Below the pieces are notes generated by a model. The model saw nothing but the letters and a program-made list of their open reading frames with translations. It ran no database searches and was not told the origin of the DNA. A stretch of DNA of 64,000 nucleotides from Bradyrhizobium sp. 4. Its GTDB lineage: Bacteria; Pseudomonadota; Alphaproteobacteria; Rhizobiales; Xanthobacteraceae. The translations under genes and the position numbers were made by a program. The number at the start of each line of letters is the position of its first letter. Within the stretch, counting starts at the first letter, position 1. The stretch covers positions 1,984,001 to 2,048,000 of the forward strand of contig NZ_CP064686.1 of assembly GCF_023100905.1 (NCBI RefSeq). The letters run 5' to 3'. Of the stretch, positions 9,362 to 18,115 are shown piece after piece.

Positions 9362-10348
9362 GTGGCGACGTTCAAGGCGATCCGGATCGACAAGGCGGAC
9401 AAGGGCACCACCGCGCAGCTCACACAGTTCGACGAAGCCGAGCTGATGGAGGGCGACGTAACCGTCCGCGTGGAATGGTCGACCTTGAACTACAAGGACG
9501 GCCTTGCGCTCACCGGCAAGGCGCCGGTGGTGCGCCGCTTCCCGATGATTGCCGGCATCGATTTCGCCGGCACGGTCGAGCAGTCCTCGCATCCGCAATG
9601 GAAGGCGGGCGACAAGGTCGTCTGCACCGGCTGGGGCATGGGCGAGACGCATCTCGGGGCCTATGCCGAGAAGGCGCGGGTGAAAGGCGACTGGCTGGTC
9701 GCTCTTCCGCAGGGCCTGTCGGCGCGCGACGCCATGGCGATCGGCACCGCCGGCTTCACCGCGATGCTGTCCGTGCTTGCGCTGGAGAAGCACGGAGTAT
9801 CGCCGAAGAGCGGTCCGGTCGTGGTGACCGGCGCGGCGGGCGGCGTTGGCTCGGTTGCGACCGCCGTGCTCTCAAAGCTCGGCTATCACGTCATCGCGTC
9901 CACCGGCCGTGCGTCCGAAGCGGACTATCTGAAAGAGATCGGCGCGACGGAGGTGATCGACCGCAACGAATTGTCGGCGGCCGCCAAGCCCATTGCGAGG
10001 GAGCGCTGGGCGGGTGGCGTCGACAGCGTCGGCTCGACCACGCTCGCAAACCTGTTGTCGATGACGAAGTACGGCGGCGCGATCGCGGCGTGCGGCTTGG
10101 CTGCCGGCATGGACCTGCCGTCTTCCGTCGCTCCCTTCATTTTGCGCGGGGTGTGCCTTCTCGGCATCGATTCCGTGATGTGTCCGATCGAGCCGCGGAA
10201 AGCCGCCTGGCAGCGCCTGGCGTCCGATCTGGATCGGACAAAACTAGCTGAAATTACTCACGAAATTTCGCTTTCCGACGTTCCGGAGTGGGGCGCGAAA
10301 ATCCTGGCCGGCCATGTCCGCGGTCGCACCGTTGTAAAAATTGTCTAA
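9362..10348 (+). CDS. acuI: Acrylyl-CoA reductase (NADPH) AcuI/YhdH-type quinone oxidoreductase
   Basis: A 328-aa zinc-free medium-chain dehydrogenase/reductase. Family members of this length reduce acrylyl-CoA to propionyl-CoA with NADPH. The YhdH/AcuI features are VRVEWSTLNYKDGLALTG near residue 42, GIDFAGTVEQS, the cofactor loop VVVTGAAGGVGSVATAVLSKLGY near 155-178, and the C-terminal HVRGRTVVKIV. The start is GTG at 9362 with GGGAG upstream. The preceding MFS gene ends 40 bp before, so they may be co-transcribed. Acrylyl-CoA specificity is from family resemblance only. Confidence 0.85.
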   Translation: MATFKAIRIDKADKGTTAQLTQFDEAELMEGDVTVRVEWSTLNYKDGLALTGKAPVVRRFPMIAGIDFAGTVEQSSHPQWKAGDKVVCTGWGMGETHLGAYAEKARVKGDWLVALPQGLSARDAMAIGTAGFTAMLSVLALEKHGVSPKSGPVVVTGAAGGVGSVATAVLSKLGYHVIASTGRASEADYLKEIGATEVIDRNELSAAAKPIARERWAGGVDSVGSTTLANLLSMTKYGGAIAACGLAAGMDLPSSVAPFILRGVCLLGIDSVMCPIEPRKAAWQRLASDLDRTKLAEITHEISLSDVPEWGAKILAGHVRGRTVVKIV

Positions 10349-10460
10349 CGGCGTTCAGACTTTACCAACCATGCTGCTTCAATGTCGCCATGGTTAGTAT
10401 GGTAAGCAGCGGGTAAAGAGATAAGGCATAGCCCGCTGCGGGGTTGGTTCGGAGTTGAGC

Positions 10461-11060
10461 ATGCTTGCGCGTATTGTGTTGGGGGCGGTCACGGCGGTAG
10501 CGACGCTTGCGCCGGCCATTGCTGGAAGCATGAACGCCGATGAGGCGCGCCGCTTCGTCGCCGGGAAGGTGTTTGCTTTCACCTGCTTTGACGGCACCCG
10601 CGGCGCTGGCCGCATCATGGACGACCTCGGCGCCGCCGGCGCCGTGCAGTTCTCGGGTGCAGGTCCGGTGAAACATCTCCGCCTGCCCGGCAACACGCTT
10701 CAGATCCGCGGCCAGAACGTCTGCGCCTCCATCAAGGGCATTCCGTTCGAGCCCTGTTTCAACCTTGAAAAGACCGACGATCGCAGTTTCCGCGGCTCGG
10801 TATCGGGGATGGGCTTCGCCTATTGCGACTTCCATCATCAGGGCGGCAACCAGATGCTGATGGCGCGCGCCGTGGCGCGGCCGCGCTCGCTGCGCACTTC
10901 GGAACACACGGGTTCGGTCGGCACGCCCAACACCGAAGTCGCCGCGCGTGTCGAGACCCCGCGCGTCGAGAGTAGCCGGCTCGAGCCGGTGAAGCCGCAA
11001 GTCAAATCGGAGCCCGCCAGGGACGAGGCCCCGCTGGAGCTGCGCCGCTCCACCCAGTGA
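10461..11060 (+). CDS. Secreted protein of unknown function
   Basis: I do not recognise this 199-aa protein. Residues 1-22 (MLARIVLGAVTAVATLAPAIAG) are a clear signal peptide, so it is probably periplasmic. The body contains three or four Cys (FTCFDG, NVCAS, EPCFNL, AYCDF), consistent with disulfides. The last 70 residues are low-complexity, Arg/Glu/Ser/Pro-rich and probably unstructured. ATG 10461 follows a GGAG; TTG at 10455 is a weaker alternative. Two hairpins follow the stop. Confidence 0.8.
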   Translation: MLARIVLGAVTAVATLAPAIAGSMNADEARRFVAGKVFAFTCFDGTRGAGRIMDDLGAAGAVQFSGAGPVKHLRLPGNTLQIRGQNVCASIKGIPFEPCFNLEKTDDRSFRGSVSGMGFAYCDFHHQGGNQMLMARAVARPRSLRTSEHTGSVGTPNTEVAARVETPRVESSRLEPVKPQVKSEPARDEAPLELRRSTQ

Positions 11061-11064
11061 ATTG

Positions 11065-11089
11065 GTGCGCGGGACAGTCCGCGCACTTT
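11065..11089 (+). terminator. Terminator-like hairpin after the secreted-protein gene
   Basis: A perfect 8-bp stem (GTGCGCGG at 11065-11072 with CCGCGCAC at 11079-11086), a 6-nt loop and a short T run, starting 4 bp after the stop codon. Confidence 0.65.
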
Positions 11090-11115
11090 GTCGTTGAGAG
11101 CTGCCATCAGACACG

Positions 11116-11152
11116 AAGCCGCCGCGCCGTAGTCATACGGACGGCGGCTTTC
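11116..11152 (+). terminator. Second hairpin, probable terminator
   Basis: AAGCCGCCG (11116-11124) pairs with CGGCGGCTT (11142-11150), with an inner CCGTA/TACGG stem and a GTCA loop. It precedes the DUF6894-like gene. Confidence 0.6.
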
Positions 11153-11222
11153 ATGCGTTGGTAGCTGTTCGCGCCCCAGTTTGCGTACGGCCGGGGGCGC
11201 GGCCCGATAAAAGGGTTCAACG

Positions 11223-11474
11223 ATGTCGCTGTACTTCTTCCGTATCAGCACGGGCCGCTATTCCGGTGCTGCCGACCAGCCATATGAGTTCGAGGACCGC
11301 GCCGCGGCCTGGACCGAGATGACCGAAGTCTGTGCCAATCTGCTCGGCGGCATCTCGCGCAGCCTGAAGCCGAACGCCGAATGGCGCATGGAGCTGCTCG
11401 ACGAGAACAAGGAGCCGGTGTTCCGGATTAGCCTGATCGGCGAGGGCCAAAAGGCCCTTGGTCGCACTGGTTAG
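11223..11474 (+). CDS. Small DUF6894-like protein
   Basis: An 83-aa cytoplasmic protein beginning MSLYFFRISTGRY and ending with a hydrophobic strand around VFRISLIGEGQ. The short Tyr-Phe-Phe start, an acidic middle helix (AAAWTEMTEVCANLLGG) and a C-terminal beta segment resemble the DUF6894 family, common and multicopy in Bradyrhizobium; function unknown. ATG 11223 lies in a short intergenic region without an obvious ribosome-binding site. Confidence 0.7.
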   Translation: MSLYFFRISTGRYSGAADQPYEFEDRAAAWTEMTEVCANLLGGISRSLKPNAEWRMELLDENKEPVFRISLIGEGQKALGRTG

Positions 11475-11615
11475 AAATCGGGCATCCTACCGCCGCGTGT
11501 GGTTAACCTGTTAAGCGCGCAGACCGTGCCGTTTTTCAAGGGATTTTCCGGTAAGTCCGGTATTTGTCCGGGGGCGATCGTTAACCGGATCACCACACCT
11601 GAAGCTCAGTTTTTA

Positions 11616-11672
11616 GGCAAGGGCGATCAACGCCGAGGGCGGCCGACAATGACTTGGCCGCGCAACCCGGGA
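11616..11672 (+). promoter_or_regulatory. Structured leader shared with the next chemoreceptor gene (copy 1)
   Basis: GGCAAGGGCGATCAACG (11616-11632) is identical in the leader of the chemoreceptor gene at 13744. It is followed by a stem GCGGCC (11639-11644) / GGCCGC (11656-11661) with the 11-nt loop GACAATGACTT. In the other copy the third base pair is A-T instead of G-C, so pairing is conserved. A TTAACC lies 35 bp before the block in this copy and 36 bp before it in the other. Function unknown: RNA leader or protein-binding dyad. Confidence 0.5.
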
Positions 11673-11681
11673 AACGCCCTC

Positions 11682-13415
11682 ATGTCGAGACTCATCCAGA
11701 ATCTGCAAATCGGTACCAAGCTCGCGCTCGCTTCGGCGTTCGGCGTTATTCTCGTCGGCGCCATGATCGCGAGCCAGGTCATGGGCAACAACACCGTGCG
11801 TCATTCCAACCAGGCAGCGATTGCGCAGCAGGAATTGGTGCGCGAGGCCACCGAAGCCAAGCTTGGGATACGCGGCTTGCAACTCGCCGTACGGGACATG
11901 CGTCTCGCCAACAATCAGGGTGACTTGCAAAAGGCGAGCGAGCTTCTGCTGGAGCGGTCGAAAGCACTGAACGGCGTTGTCGATTCCATGCTCAGGTTGT
12001 CGCACGCCCCGGAAAACCGCGCGCGGATGGAGAAGCTCAAGTCTACGTCGGCCGATTACCTGAAGGGCGCGCAGCAGAACGCCTCTGTTCGCAGCGAGGC
12101 CATTGCGGTTGCGGCCACGGACCCCGTCCGCGCCGCCAAGATTTCCGAGGAAGGCGCGCGCCAGATCCGCGAGGTGACGCTGCCGCTTGCCACACAGCTG
12201 GACAATTTGACCAGCGAGATTGCCGATTTCGCCAAGCACAAGAGCGATGAAGAAATCGCTGCCGCGAGCCAGGAGATGGCCGCGAGCGAGCGTCTCGGCA
12301 TGGTGGTCGGTGCGTGCGCCGTGCTCGTCCTCATCGGTTCGTGGTTGATGTCCTTCCTGACCATCGCGCGGCCGATCCGCGCGCTCACGGTTGCCATGGA
12401 CAAGCTCGCTGGTGGTGACTTCTCTGTTGTCCTGCCGGGTCTCGGCCGCAAGGACGAGGTCGGCGGCGTTGCCGGTGCCGTCGAGAAATTCAAGATCGTG
12501 TCGGAGCAGAAGGCGCGCGAAGAAGTGGAAGCCAAGATGCGACAGGACCAGGTGGCGGCCGAGCAGCGCAAGGCCGATATGCGCAGGCTTGCCGACAGTT
12601 TCGAAGGCGCCGTCGGCGAGATCGTCGATACGGTCTCCTCCGCCGCGACAGAGCTCGAGGCTTCGGCCTCGACGCTGACCTCGACGGCGGAGCGGGCACA
12701 GGAGTTGACGATAGTGGTGGCCGCAGCTTCGGAGGAAGCCTCGACCAACGTGCAGTCGGTCGCGTCGGCCACGGAGGAGCTGTCGTCCTCGATCACCGAG
12801 ATCAGCCGCCAGGTGCAGGAATCGGCGCGGGTCGCGAGCGAGGCGGTAACCCAGGCCCGAACCACGACCGACCGTGTCGGCGAATTGTCCAAGGCGGCGG
12901 CGCGCATTGGCGACGTGGTCGAGCTGATCAACACCATCGCCGGCCAGACCAATCTGCTGGCACTCAATGCCACCATCGAGGCCGCGCGCGCCGGCGAAGC
13001 CGGTCGCGGCTTTGCCGTGGTGGCTTCCGAAGTGAAGGCGCTGGCGGAGCAGACCGCGAAGGCGACCGGCGAAATCGGCCAGCAGATTTCGGGCATTCAG
13101 GCGGCGACGCAGGACTCGGTCGCCGCCATCAGCGCCATCAGCAACACCATTGAAAAGCTGTCCGAGATATCGTCCACGATCGCTGCGGCCGTCGAGGAGC
13201 AGGGCGCGGCGACGCAGGAGATCTCGCGCAACGTGCAGCAGGCGGCCGAAGGCACCCATCAGGTCTCGTCCAACATCACCGACGTGCAGCGCGGTGCAGG
13301 CGAAACCGGCTCGGCATCGTCGCAGGTGCTGGCAGCCGCGCAGTCGCTGTCCGGCGACAGCAACCGCCTCAAGCTTGAGGTCGGCAAATTCCTCGATTCA
13401 GTGCGCGCTGCCTAA
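11682..13415 (+). CDS. Methyl-accepting chemotaxis protein 1
   Basis: A 577-aa inner-membrane chemoreceptor. A first membrane segment (about 14-34), a helical periplasmic sensor of the four-helix-bundle size (35-203), a second membrane segment (about 205-228) and a HAMP domain (229-282; RPIRALTVAMDKLAGGDFSVVLPG) precede the signalling hairpin. The hairpin tip is around TNLLALNATIEAARAGEAGRGFAVVASE (residues 423-450). It ends FLDSVRAA and lacks a CheR-tethering pentapeptide. ATG 11682 (MSRLIQNLQIGTKL) aligns with the start of receptor 3; ATG 11649 is an alternative. A terminator follows. Ligand unknown. Confidence 0.92.
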   Translation: MSRLIQNLQIGTKLALASAFGVILVGAMIASQVMGNNTVRHSNQAAIAQQELVREATEAKLGIRGLQLAVRDMRLANNQGDLQKASELLLERSKALNGVVDSMLRLSHAPENRARMEKLKSTSADYLKGAQQNASVRSEAIAVAATDPVRAAKISEEGARQIREVTLPLATQLDNLTSEIADFAKHKSDEEIAAASQEMAASERLGMVVGACAVLVLIGSWLMSFLTIARPIRALTVAMDKLAGGDFSVVLPGLGRKDEVGGVAGAVEKFKIVSEQKAREEVEAKMRQDQVAAEQRKADMRRLADSFEGAVGEIVDTVSSAATELEASASTLTSTAERAQELTIVVAAASEEASTNVQSVASATEELSSSITEISRQVQESARVASEAVTQARTTTDRVGELSKAAARIGDVVELINTIAGQTNLLALNATIEAARAGEAGRGFAVVASEVKALAEQTAKATGEIGQQISGIQAATQDSVAAISAISNTIEKLSEISSTIAAAVEEQGAATQEISRNVQQAAEGTHQVSSNITDVQRGAGETGSASSQVLAAAQSLSGDSNRLKLEVGKFLDSVRAA

Positions 13416-13441
13416 GAACCTCGTTCCAGACAGTTAGAGAG

Positions 13442-13472
13442 ACGCCCTGCCTCTCTCAGGCGGGGCGTTTTT
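13442..13472 (+). terminator. Terminator of chemoreceptor 1
   Basis: A 10-bp stem (13442-13451 / 13459-13468, one G-T pair), 7-nt loop and a run of five T, 26 bp after the stop. Confidence 0.85.
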
Positions 13473-13673
13473 GCATCCGATCGCCGCCGCGAACGTCTCG
13501 CGCATGCCTTCGGCGAACATCGGCTGCAAAAGCAAACGGCGGCGACCTCCAGCTGAAATTTACAACTTACTCGCGAAATTATCTCTTCCATTTCAATTAT
13601 TTGGGCTGAAATCTCAGTATTTCTCCGGGCCCTCCCGTTAACCAGAATGCGAAACTCGAGGACTAGATTCTCC

Positions 13674-13720
13674 GGCAAGGGCGATCAACGTCCATGCAGC
13701 CGGCAAGGACTTGGCTGCGT
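13674..13720 (+). promoter_or_regulatory. Structured leader shared with the previous chemoreceptor gene (copy 2)
   Basis: Contains the same 17-nt block GGCAAGGGCGATCAACG (13674-13690), then stem GCAGCC (13696-13701) / GGCTGC (13713-13718) around the 11-nt loop GGCAAGGACTT. Relative to copy 1, both sides of the third pair have changed together. A ribosome-binding site GGGGGA and the ATG at 13744 follow. The rest of the 13473-13673 gap has no recognised feature. Confidence 0.5.
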
Positions 13721-13743
13721 GTTTCCTTTGGGGGAAACTTAGC

Positions 13744-15900
13744 ATGTTGAGCCCTGCTCATCATCAGCAGGTCCGAACTCAGGCCGCCAGCGCGTGGAGT
13801 CGGCTTGGAAATGTTCGGATCGGCACGATCTTGCCGATCATCATCTCTGCCCTGGTCTTGCTGGGGTTGGCCTCGGCTGGATTCATCGCCTATGAGGCCA
13901 TCCTCAAGAGGCGAGAGTCCGAGGCATTCCTGAAGGTCAATGCAGTTGCCCATCTGCTGCTGCGCAGCGCAGGACATTGGGCGATTGAACGCGGGCTGAC
14001 CAACGCCGTGCTGAAGTCTCCTGATGTCGTCAGCCCCGAGCGCCGTGCCGAAATCGCCAGGGCGCGCGCGACGGCCGACGAGGCCTTTCGCCAAGCCGCC
14101 CTCGATATCAGCGCGATTCCCGAAATGACGGCGGGGCAAAGACAGATTGCGGACGCCGCGGCGAAATTTGAGGCGCTGCGTCTCTTGCGTGAGAAGGCCG
14201 ATGCGGGAATGTCGCGCCCGCGCGTCGAACGCGAGCCTGACCTCGTAGATGGCTTCGCGCCGACAATTACGGAGGTGATCGACGTCGCGAGCAACCGCTT
14301 GCGGCTGACGCTCGAAACGCTCACCAGCCCGCCCGTGGCAAGGCTGGCTCAGCTCATCGGCTTGCGACATCTGACAGCTCAGATGGCCGAGAATGCCGGA
14401 AGGGAGCGGGCCCTGCTGGCTGGAGTCGTCGGTGCGCGCGCGAAGCTAGGGATGGAGGGCTATGAGCGCCTTTCGGCGCTGCGAGCCAAGGTCGAACTCG
14501 CATGGGACACGGTATTGCCGGTGCGGCTGCGCTCCGACCTCGCCGTGCAGATCGGCGAGGCGATGACGGAGGTCGAGAAGTCCTATTTTGGAGCCTACGG
14601 CGAAACGCGGGCAATTGTGCTCGCCGGTGGCGAAGGCGGGGACTACAAGATCACCGGACCCGAATACTTCACGCGGGCTACTGCCGGCATCAATGCGGTG
14701 CTGAAGCTCGGTGAAGCCATTGGCGCGGCCGCTGACCGCGAAGCCACCATGCAGGCAGAAGGCAGCACTCGTAATTTCGCTTTCACGGCCGTGTTGCTCT
14801 GCGCCTCGGTGATGCTCGCTGGCCTCAGTTTCTGGATCACCTTTGGCCGGATCCTCAAGCCGCTATCAGCCATTTCGGTTGCGATGGGTGGGCTCGCCAA
14901 TGGCGACTTCACGACGGTCGTGCCAGGCACCCGCCGAGGTGACGAGGTCGGCGAGATGGCGCGGACCGTCGAAGTCTTCAAGCAAAACGGCCTCGAAGTC
15001 GAACGCATGCGCGGCGATCACGCTGCGGCCGAGCGGCGGGCAGACGAGCAGCGCAAGGCGGATATGCGGAAGCTGGCCGACGGCTTCGAAGCCGCCATCG
15101 GGGAGATTGTCGATACCGTGTCCTCGGCAGCGACCGAACTCGAAGCCTCGGCGTCGACGCTCACATCGACCGCGGAGCGCGGGCAGCAGCTCACGACCAT
15201 GGTTGCTGCGGCCTCCGAGGAGGCGTCGACCAACGTGCAGGCGGTGGCGTCGGCGACCGAGGAGCTGTCGTCCTCTATCACCGAGATCAGCAGGCAGGTG
15301 CAGGAATCGGCCCGCGTGGCCAACGAAGCTGTCGGCCAGGCGCGTGTCACCACCGAGCGTGTCAGCGAATTGTCCAAGGCGGCGACGCGGATCGGCGACG
15401 TGGTCGAGCTGATCAACACCATCGCGGGTCAGACCAATCTCCTGGCGCTCAACGCGACCATCGAGGCCGCGCGCGCCGGCGAAGCCGGTCGCGGCTTTGC
15501 GGTCGTCGCCTCCGAGGTCAAGGCACTCGCCGAACAGACCGCGAAGGCCACCGGCGAGATCGGGCAGCAGATCGCCAGCATCCAGACCGCGACCGAGCAT
15601 TCGGTCGACGCAATCAAGGACATCAGCGGCACTATCGAGAAGCTCTCGGAGATTTCCTCCACCATCGCGGCTGCCGTGGAAGAGCAGGGCGCGGCGACAC
15701 AGGAAATCTCCCGCAACGTGCAGCAGGCGGCGGAAGGCACCCATCAGGTCTCGGCCAACATCACCGACGTGCAGCGCGGGGCGAGCGAGACCGGCTCGGC
15801 GTCGTCGCAGGTGCTGGCGGCGGCCCAGTCGCTCTCCGGAGACAGCAACCGCCTTAAGCTCGAGGTCGGCAACTTCCTCGATACCGTGCGCGCAGCGTGA
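13744..15900 (+). CDS. Methyl-accepting chemotaxis protein 2, large sensor domain
   Basis: A 718-aa chemoreceptor with an unusually large periplasmic region (about 51-343) between membrane segments at 28-50 and 344-368. The sensor is all-helical and carries two ERGLTNAVL / GRERALLAG-like motifs, which resemble the nitrate/nitrite-sensing (NIT) domain; this is a tentative reading. HAMP (about 369-425) and a signalling domain closely matching its neighbours follow, ending FLDTVRAA. ATG 13744 has a strong GGGGGA ribosome-binding site. Its upstream leader matches that of receptor 1 although their sensors differ. Confidence 0.92.
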   Translation: MLSPAHHQQVRTQAASAWSRLGNVRIGTILPIIISALVLLGLASAGFIAYEAILKRRESEAFLKVNAVAHLLLRSAGHWAIERGLTNAVLKSPDVVSPERRAEIARARATADEAFRQAALDISAIPEMTAGQRQIADAAAKFEALRLLREKADAGMSRPRVEREPDLVDGFAPTITEVIDVASNRLRLTLETLTSPPVARLAQLIGLRHLTAQMAENAGRERALLAGVVGARAKLGMEGYERLSALRAKVELAWDTVLPVRLRSDLAVQIGEAMTEVEKSYFGAYGETRAIVLAGGEGGDYKITGPEYFTRATAGINAVLKLGEAIGAAADREATMQAEGSTRNFAFTAVLLCASVMLAGLSFWITFGRILKPLSAISVAMGGLANGDFTTVVPGTRRGDEVGEMARTVEVFKQNGLEVERMRGDHAAAERRADEQRKADMRKLADGFEAAIGEIVDTVSSAATELEASASTLTSTAERGQQLTTMVAAASEEASTNVQAVASATEELSSSITEISRQVQESARVANEAVGQARVTTERVSELSKAATRIGDVVELINTIAGQTNLLALNATIEAARAGEAGRGFAVVASEVKALAEQTAKATGEIGQQIASIQTATEHSVDAIKDISGTIEKLSEISSTIAAAVEEQGAATQEISRNVQQAAEGTHQVSANITDVQRGASETGSASSQVLAAAQSLSGDSNRLKLEVGNFLDTVRAA

Positions 15901-15911
15901 CGCGGCATCGC

Positions 15912-15947
15912 GCAGTCGCAACCGAATCCGAAATCGGTTGCGTCTGC
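15912..15947 (+). terminator. Hairpin after chemoreceptor 2
   Basis: CGCAACCGA (15917-15925) pairs perfectly with TCGGTTGCG (15934-15942), extended on both sides by GCAG/CTGC across one mismatch. There is no T run, so factor-independent termination is uncertain. Confidence 0.5.
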
Positions 15948-16180
15948 GGAGCGACCTCGTAGGGGGTAGACGTTAACGCACGCGGACCTCGCAAATTCGC
16001 GAAGCATGTTCCGATTGCGCGGGATAGTTGCGGTAACCCGGCAATTCGAGCGGCGCATTCAGTATTTCTACCTAAGCGGCGCCGCTCTCGCGCTTAACGT
16101 TAATGGAGGGCTCGTCAGATATCCTTCCCAGCTGTTCACGCGCTTGGTCGCGACAATGCGTATCCCAAGGATATTTTTCG

Positions 16181-17923
16181 ATGATGATCATTCAGAACCT
16201 GCGAATTGGCACCAAGCTCGCCATCACCTCGGCGCTGACCCTCGCGCTCGTCGCCGTGATGATCCTCCTCCAGATGAGCGGAGGCGCCGAGGTCCAGAAG
16301 TTCGGCGATGGCGCATCGAGACAGCAGGCGATCGCGCTCAATGCCGCGGAAGCGAAATCGTCGGTGCGGGGCATGCAGATCGGCATTCGCGACATCCTGA
16401 TGTCGAGCTCACCGACCGAGATGCAGAAAGCCGCCAGCTATTTCAATGACCGGCAGACGTCGGCCCTGAAGTTCTCGGGTGAAATGGCAAGGCTTTCGCA
16501 ATCGCCGGAGAACCACAAGCGTATCGACCGCCTGACCGTGTTGATCGGAAATTTCCAGAAGGGCGAGCAGCAAATCGAGGCGATCCGCAAGCAGGAGCTC
16601 GCACTCGAGTCGAAGAAGGACGGCGAAGCGGCGACGCAGTTGGCAAAGCTGACCGCCGAGATCGACCGCATCCGCAAGGAAACGTTGGCGCCGATCAACG
16701 CGGAGATATCGGAGCTCGCCGACGAAATCACGAACTTTGCCAAGCACAGGAGTGAGGAGGCGCGCACGGCGGCGGAAGCGCAGGCTGCGTCCGTTGCGCG
16801 GACGTCATTGATCGCAGGCGTGCTGGTCGCGCTCGTCCTGATCGGCGCCTGCGTCTTCTCGATCTTCAGCATTGCCCGTCCGATGCGCGCCCTGACTGCC
16901 GCAATGGAGAAGCTCGCCGGCGGCGACTTCGCCGTGGTGCTGCCGGGCCTCGGCCGCAAGGACGAGGTCGGCGGCGTTGCCGGTGCCGTCGAGAAATTCA
17001 AGACCGTATCCGAGCAGAAGGCGCGCGAAGAAGCGGAAGCCAAGATGCGACAGGACCAGGTGGCGGCCGAGCAGCGCAAGGCCGATATGCGCAGGCTTGC
17101 CGACAGTTTCGAAGGCGCCGTCGGCGAGATCGTCGATACGGTCTCCTCCGCCGCGACAGAGCTCGAGGCTTCGGCCTCGACGCTGACCTCGACGGCGGAG
17201 CGGGCACAGGAGCTGACGATAGTGGTTGCTGCGGCCTCCGAGGAGGCCTCGACCAACGTGCAGTCGGTTGCCTCTGCGACCGAAGAGCTGTCGTCCTCGA
17301 TCACCGAGATCAGCCGCCAGGTGCAGGAATCGGCGCGGGTCGCGAGCGAGGCGGTAACCCAGGCCCGAACCACGACCGACCGTGTCGGCGAATTGTCCAA
17401 GGCGGCGGCGCGCATTGGCGACGTGGTCGAGCTGATCAACACCATCGCCGGCCAGACCAATCTGCTGGCGCTCAATGCCACCATCGAGGCGGCACGCGCC
17501 GGCGAAGCTGGTCGCGGCTTTGCCGTGGTGGCTTCCGAAGTGAAGGCGCTGGCGGAGCAGACCGCGAAGGCGACCGGCGAAATCGGCCAGCAGATTTCCG
17601 GCATTCAGGCGGCGACGCAGGACTCGGTCGCCGCCATCAGCGCCATCAGCAACACCATTGAAAAGCTGTCCGAGATATCGTCCACGATCGCTGCGGCCGT
17701 CGAGGAGCAGGGCGCGGCGACGCAGGAGATCTCGCGCAACGTGCAGCAGGCGGCCGAAGGCACTCATCAGGTCTCGTCCAACATCACCCACGTGCAGCGC
17801 GGTGCAGGCGAAACCGGCTCGGCATCGTCGCAGGTGCTGGCAGCCGCGCAGTCGCTGTCCGGCGACAGCAACCGCCTCAAGCTCGAGGTCGGCAAGTTCC
17901 TCGACACCGTGCGCGCCGCCTGA
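16181..17923 (+). CDS. Methyl-accepting chemotaxis protein 3 (paralogue of receptor 1)
   Basis: A 580-aa chemoreceptor with the same plan as receptor 1: MMIIQNLRIGTKL start, one membrane segment, helical sensor, second membrane segment near 208-230, HAMP and signalling hairpin. The sensors are clearly related but diverged, whereas the signalling-domain DNA is nearly identical (185-bp exact run, 12777-12961 = 17285-17469). One substitution distinguishes the tail (ITHVQRG instead of ITDVQRG). AAGGAT lies 8 bp before ATG 16181. It ends FLDTVRAA. Confidence 0.92.
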   Translation: MMIIQNLRIGTKLAITSALTLALVAVMILLQMSGGAEVQKFGDGASRQQAIALNAAEAKSSVRGMQIGIRDILMSSSPTEMQKAASYFNDRQTSALKFSGEMARLSQSPENHKRIDRLTVLIGNFQKGEQQIEAIRKQELALESKKDGEAATQLAKLTAEIDRIRKETLAPINAEISELADEITNFAKHRSEEARTAAEAQAASVARTSLIAGVLVALVLIGACVFSIFSIARPMRALTAAMEKLAGGDFAVVLPGLGRKDEVGGVAGAVEKFKTVSEQKAREEAEAKMRQDQVAAEQRKADMRRLADSFEGAVGEIVDTVSSAATELEASASTLTSTAERAQELTIVVAAASEEASTNVQSVASATEELSSSITEISRQVQESARVASEAVTQARTTTDRVGELSKAAARIGDVVELINTIAGQTNLLALNATIEAARAGEAGRGFAVVASEVKALAEQTAKATGEIGQQISGIQAATQDSVAAISAISNTIEKLSEISSTIAAAVEEQGAATQEISRNVQQAAEGTHQVSSNITHVQRGAGETGSASSQVLAAAQSLSGDSNRLKLEVGKFLDTVRAA

Positions 17924-17950
17924 CGGCGCATATCATGAGAGAACTGCAAC

Positions 17951-17975
17951 CGCCGCGCGTAGAAGCGCGGCGTTT
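17951..17975 (+). terminator. Terminator of chemoreceptor 3
   Basis: A perfect 8-bp stem CGCCGCGC (17951-17958) / GCGCGGCG (17965-17972), 6-nt loop GTAGAA and TTT, 27 bp after the stop. Confidence 0.75.
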
Positions 17976-18115
17976 GCGCGCGTGCATATTGCGGAGCCGC
18001 GACGAAGACCGCGCAGGGTTAACCTTCCGGAAAACCGATGCAGTCATGATGCCCGCAATATTCCGGGCGCTGAGTCGCCCTCCCGTATTGCGTATCGACG
18101 TATTGGAGCACACTC

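Noticed and set aside
11613..13259. Long minus-strand frame opposite chemoreceptor 1 (similar frames oppose the other receptors)
   Set aside because: The repeated occurrence follows from shared signalling-domain sequence on the plus strand; composition is that of a mirror frame.
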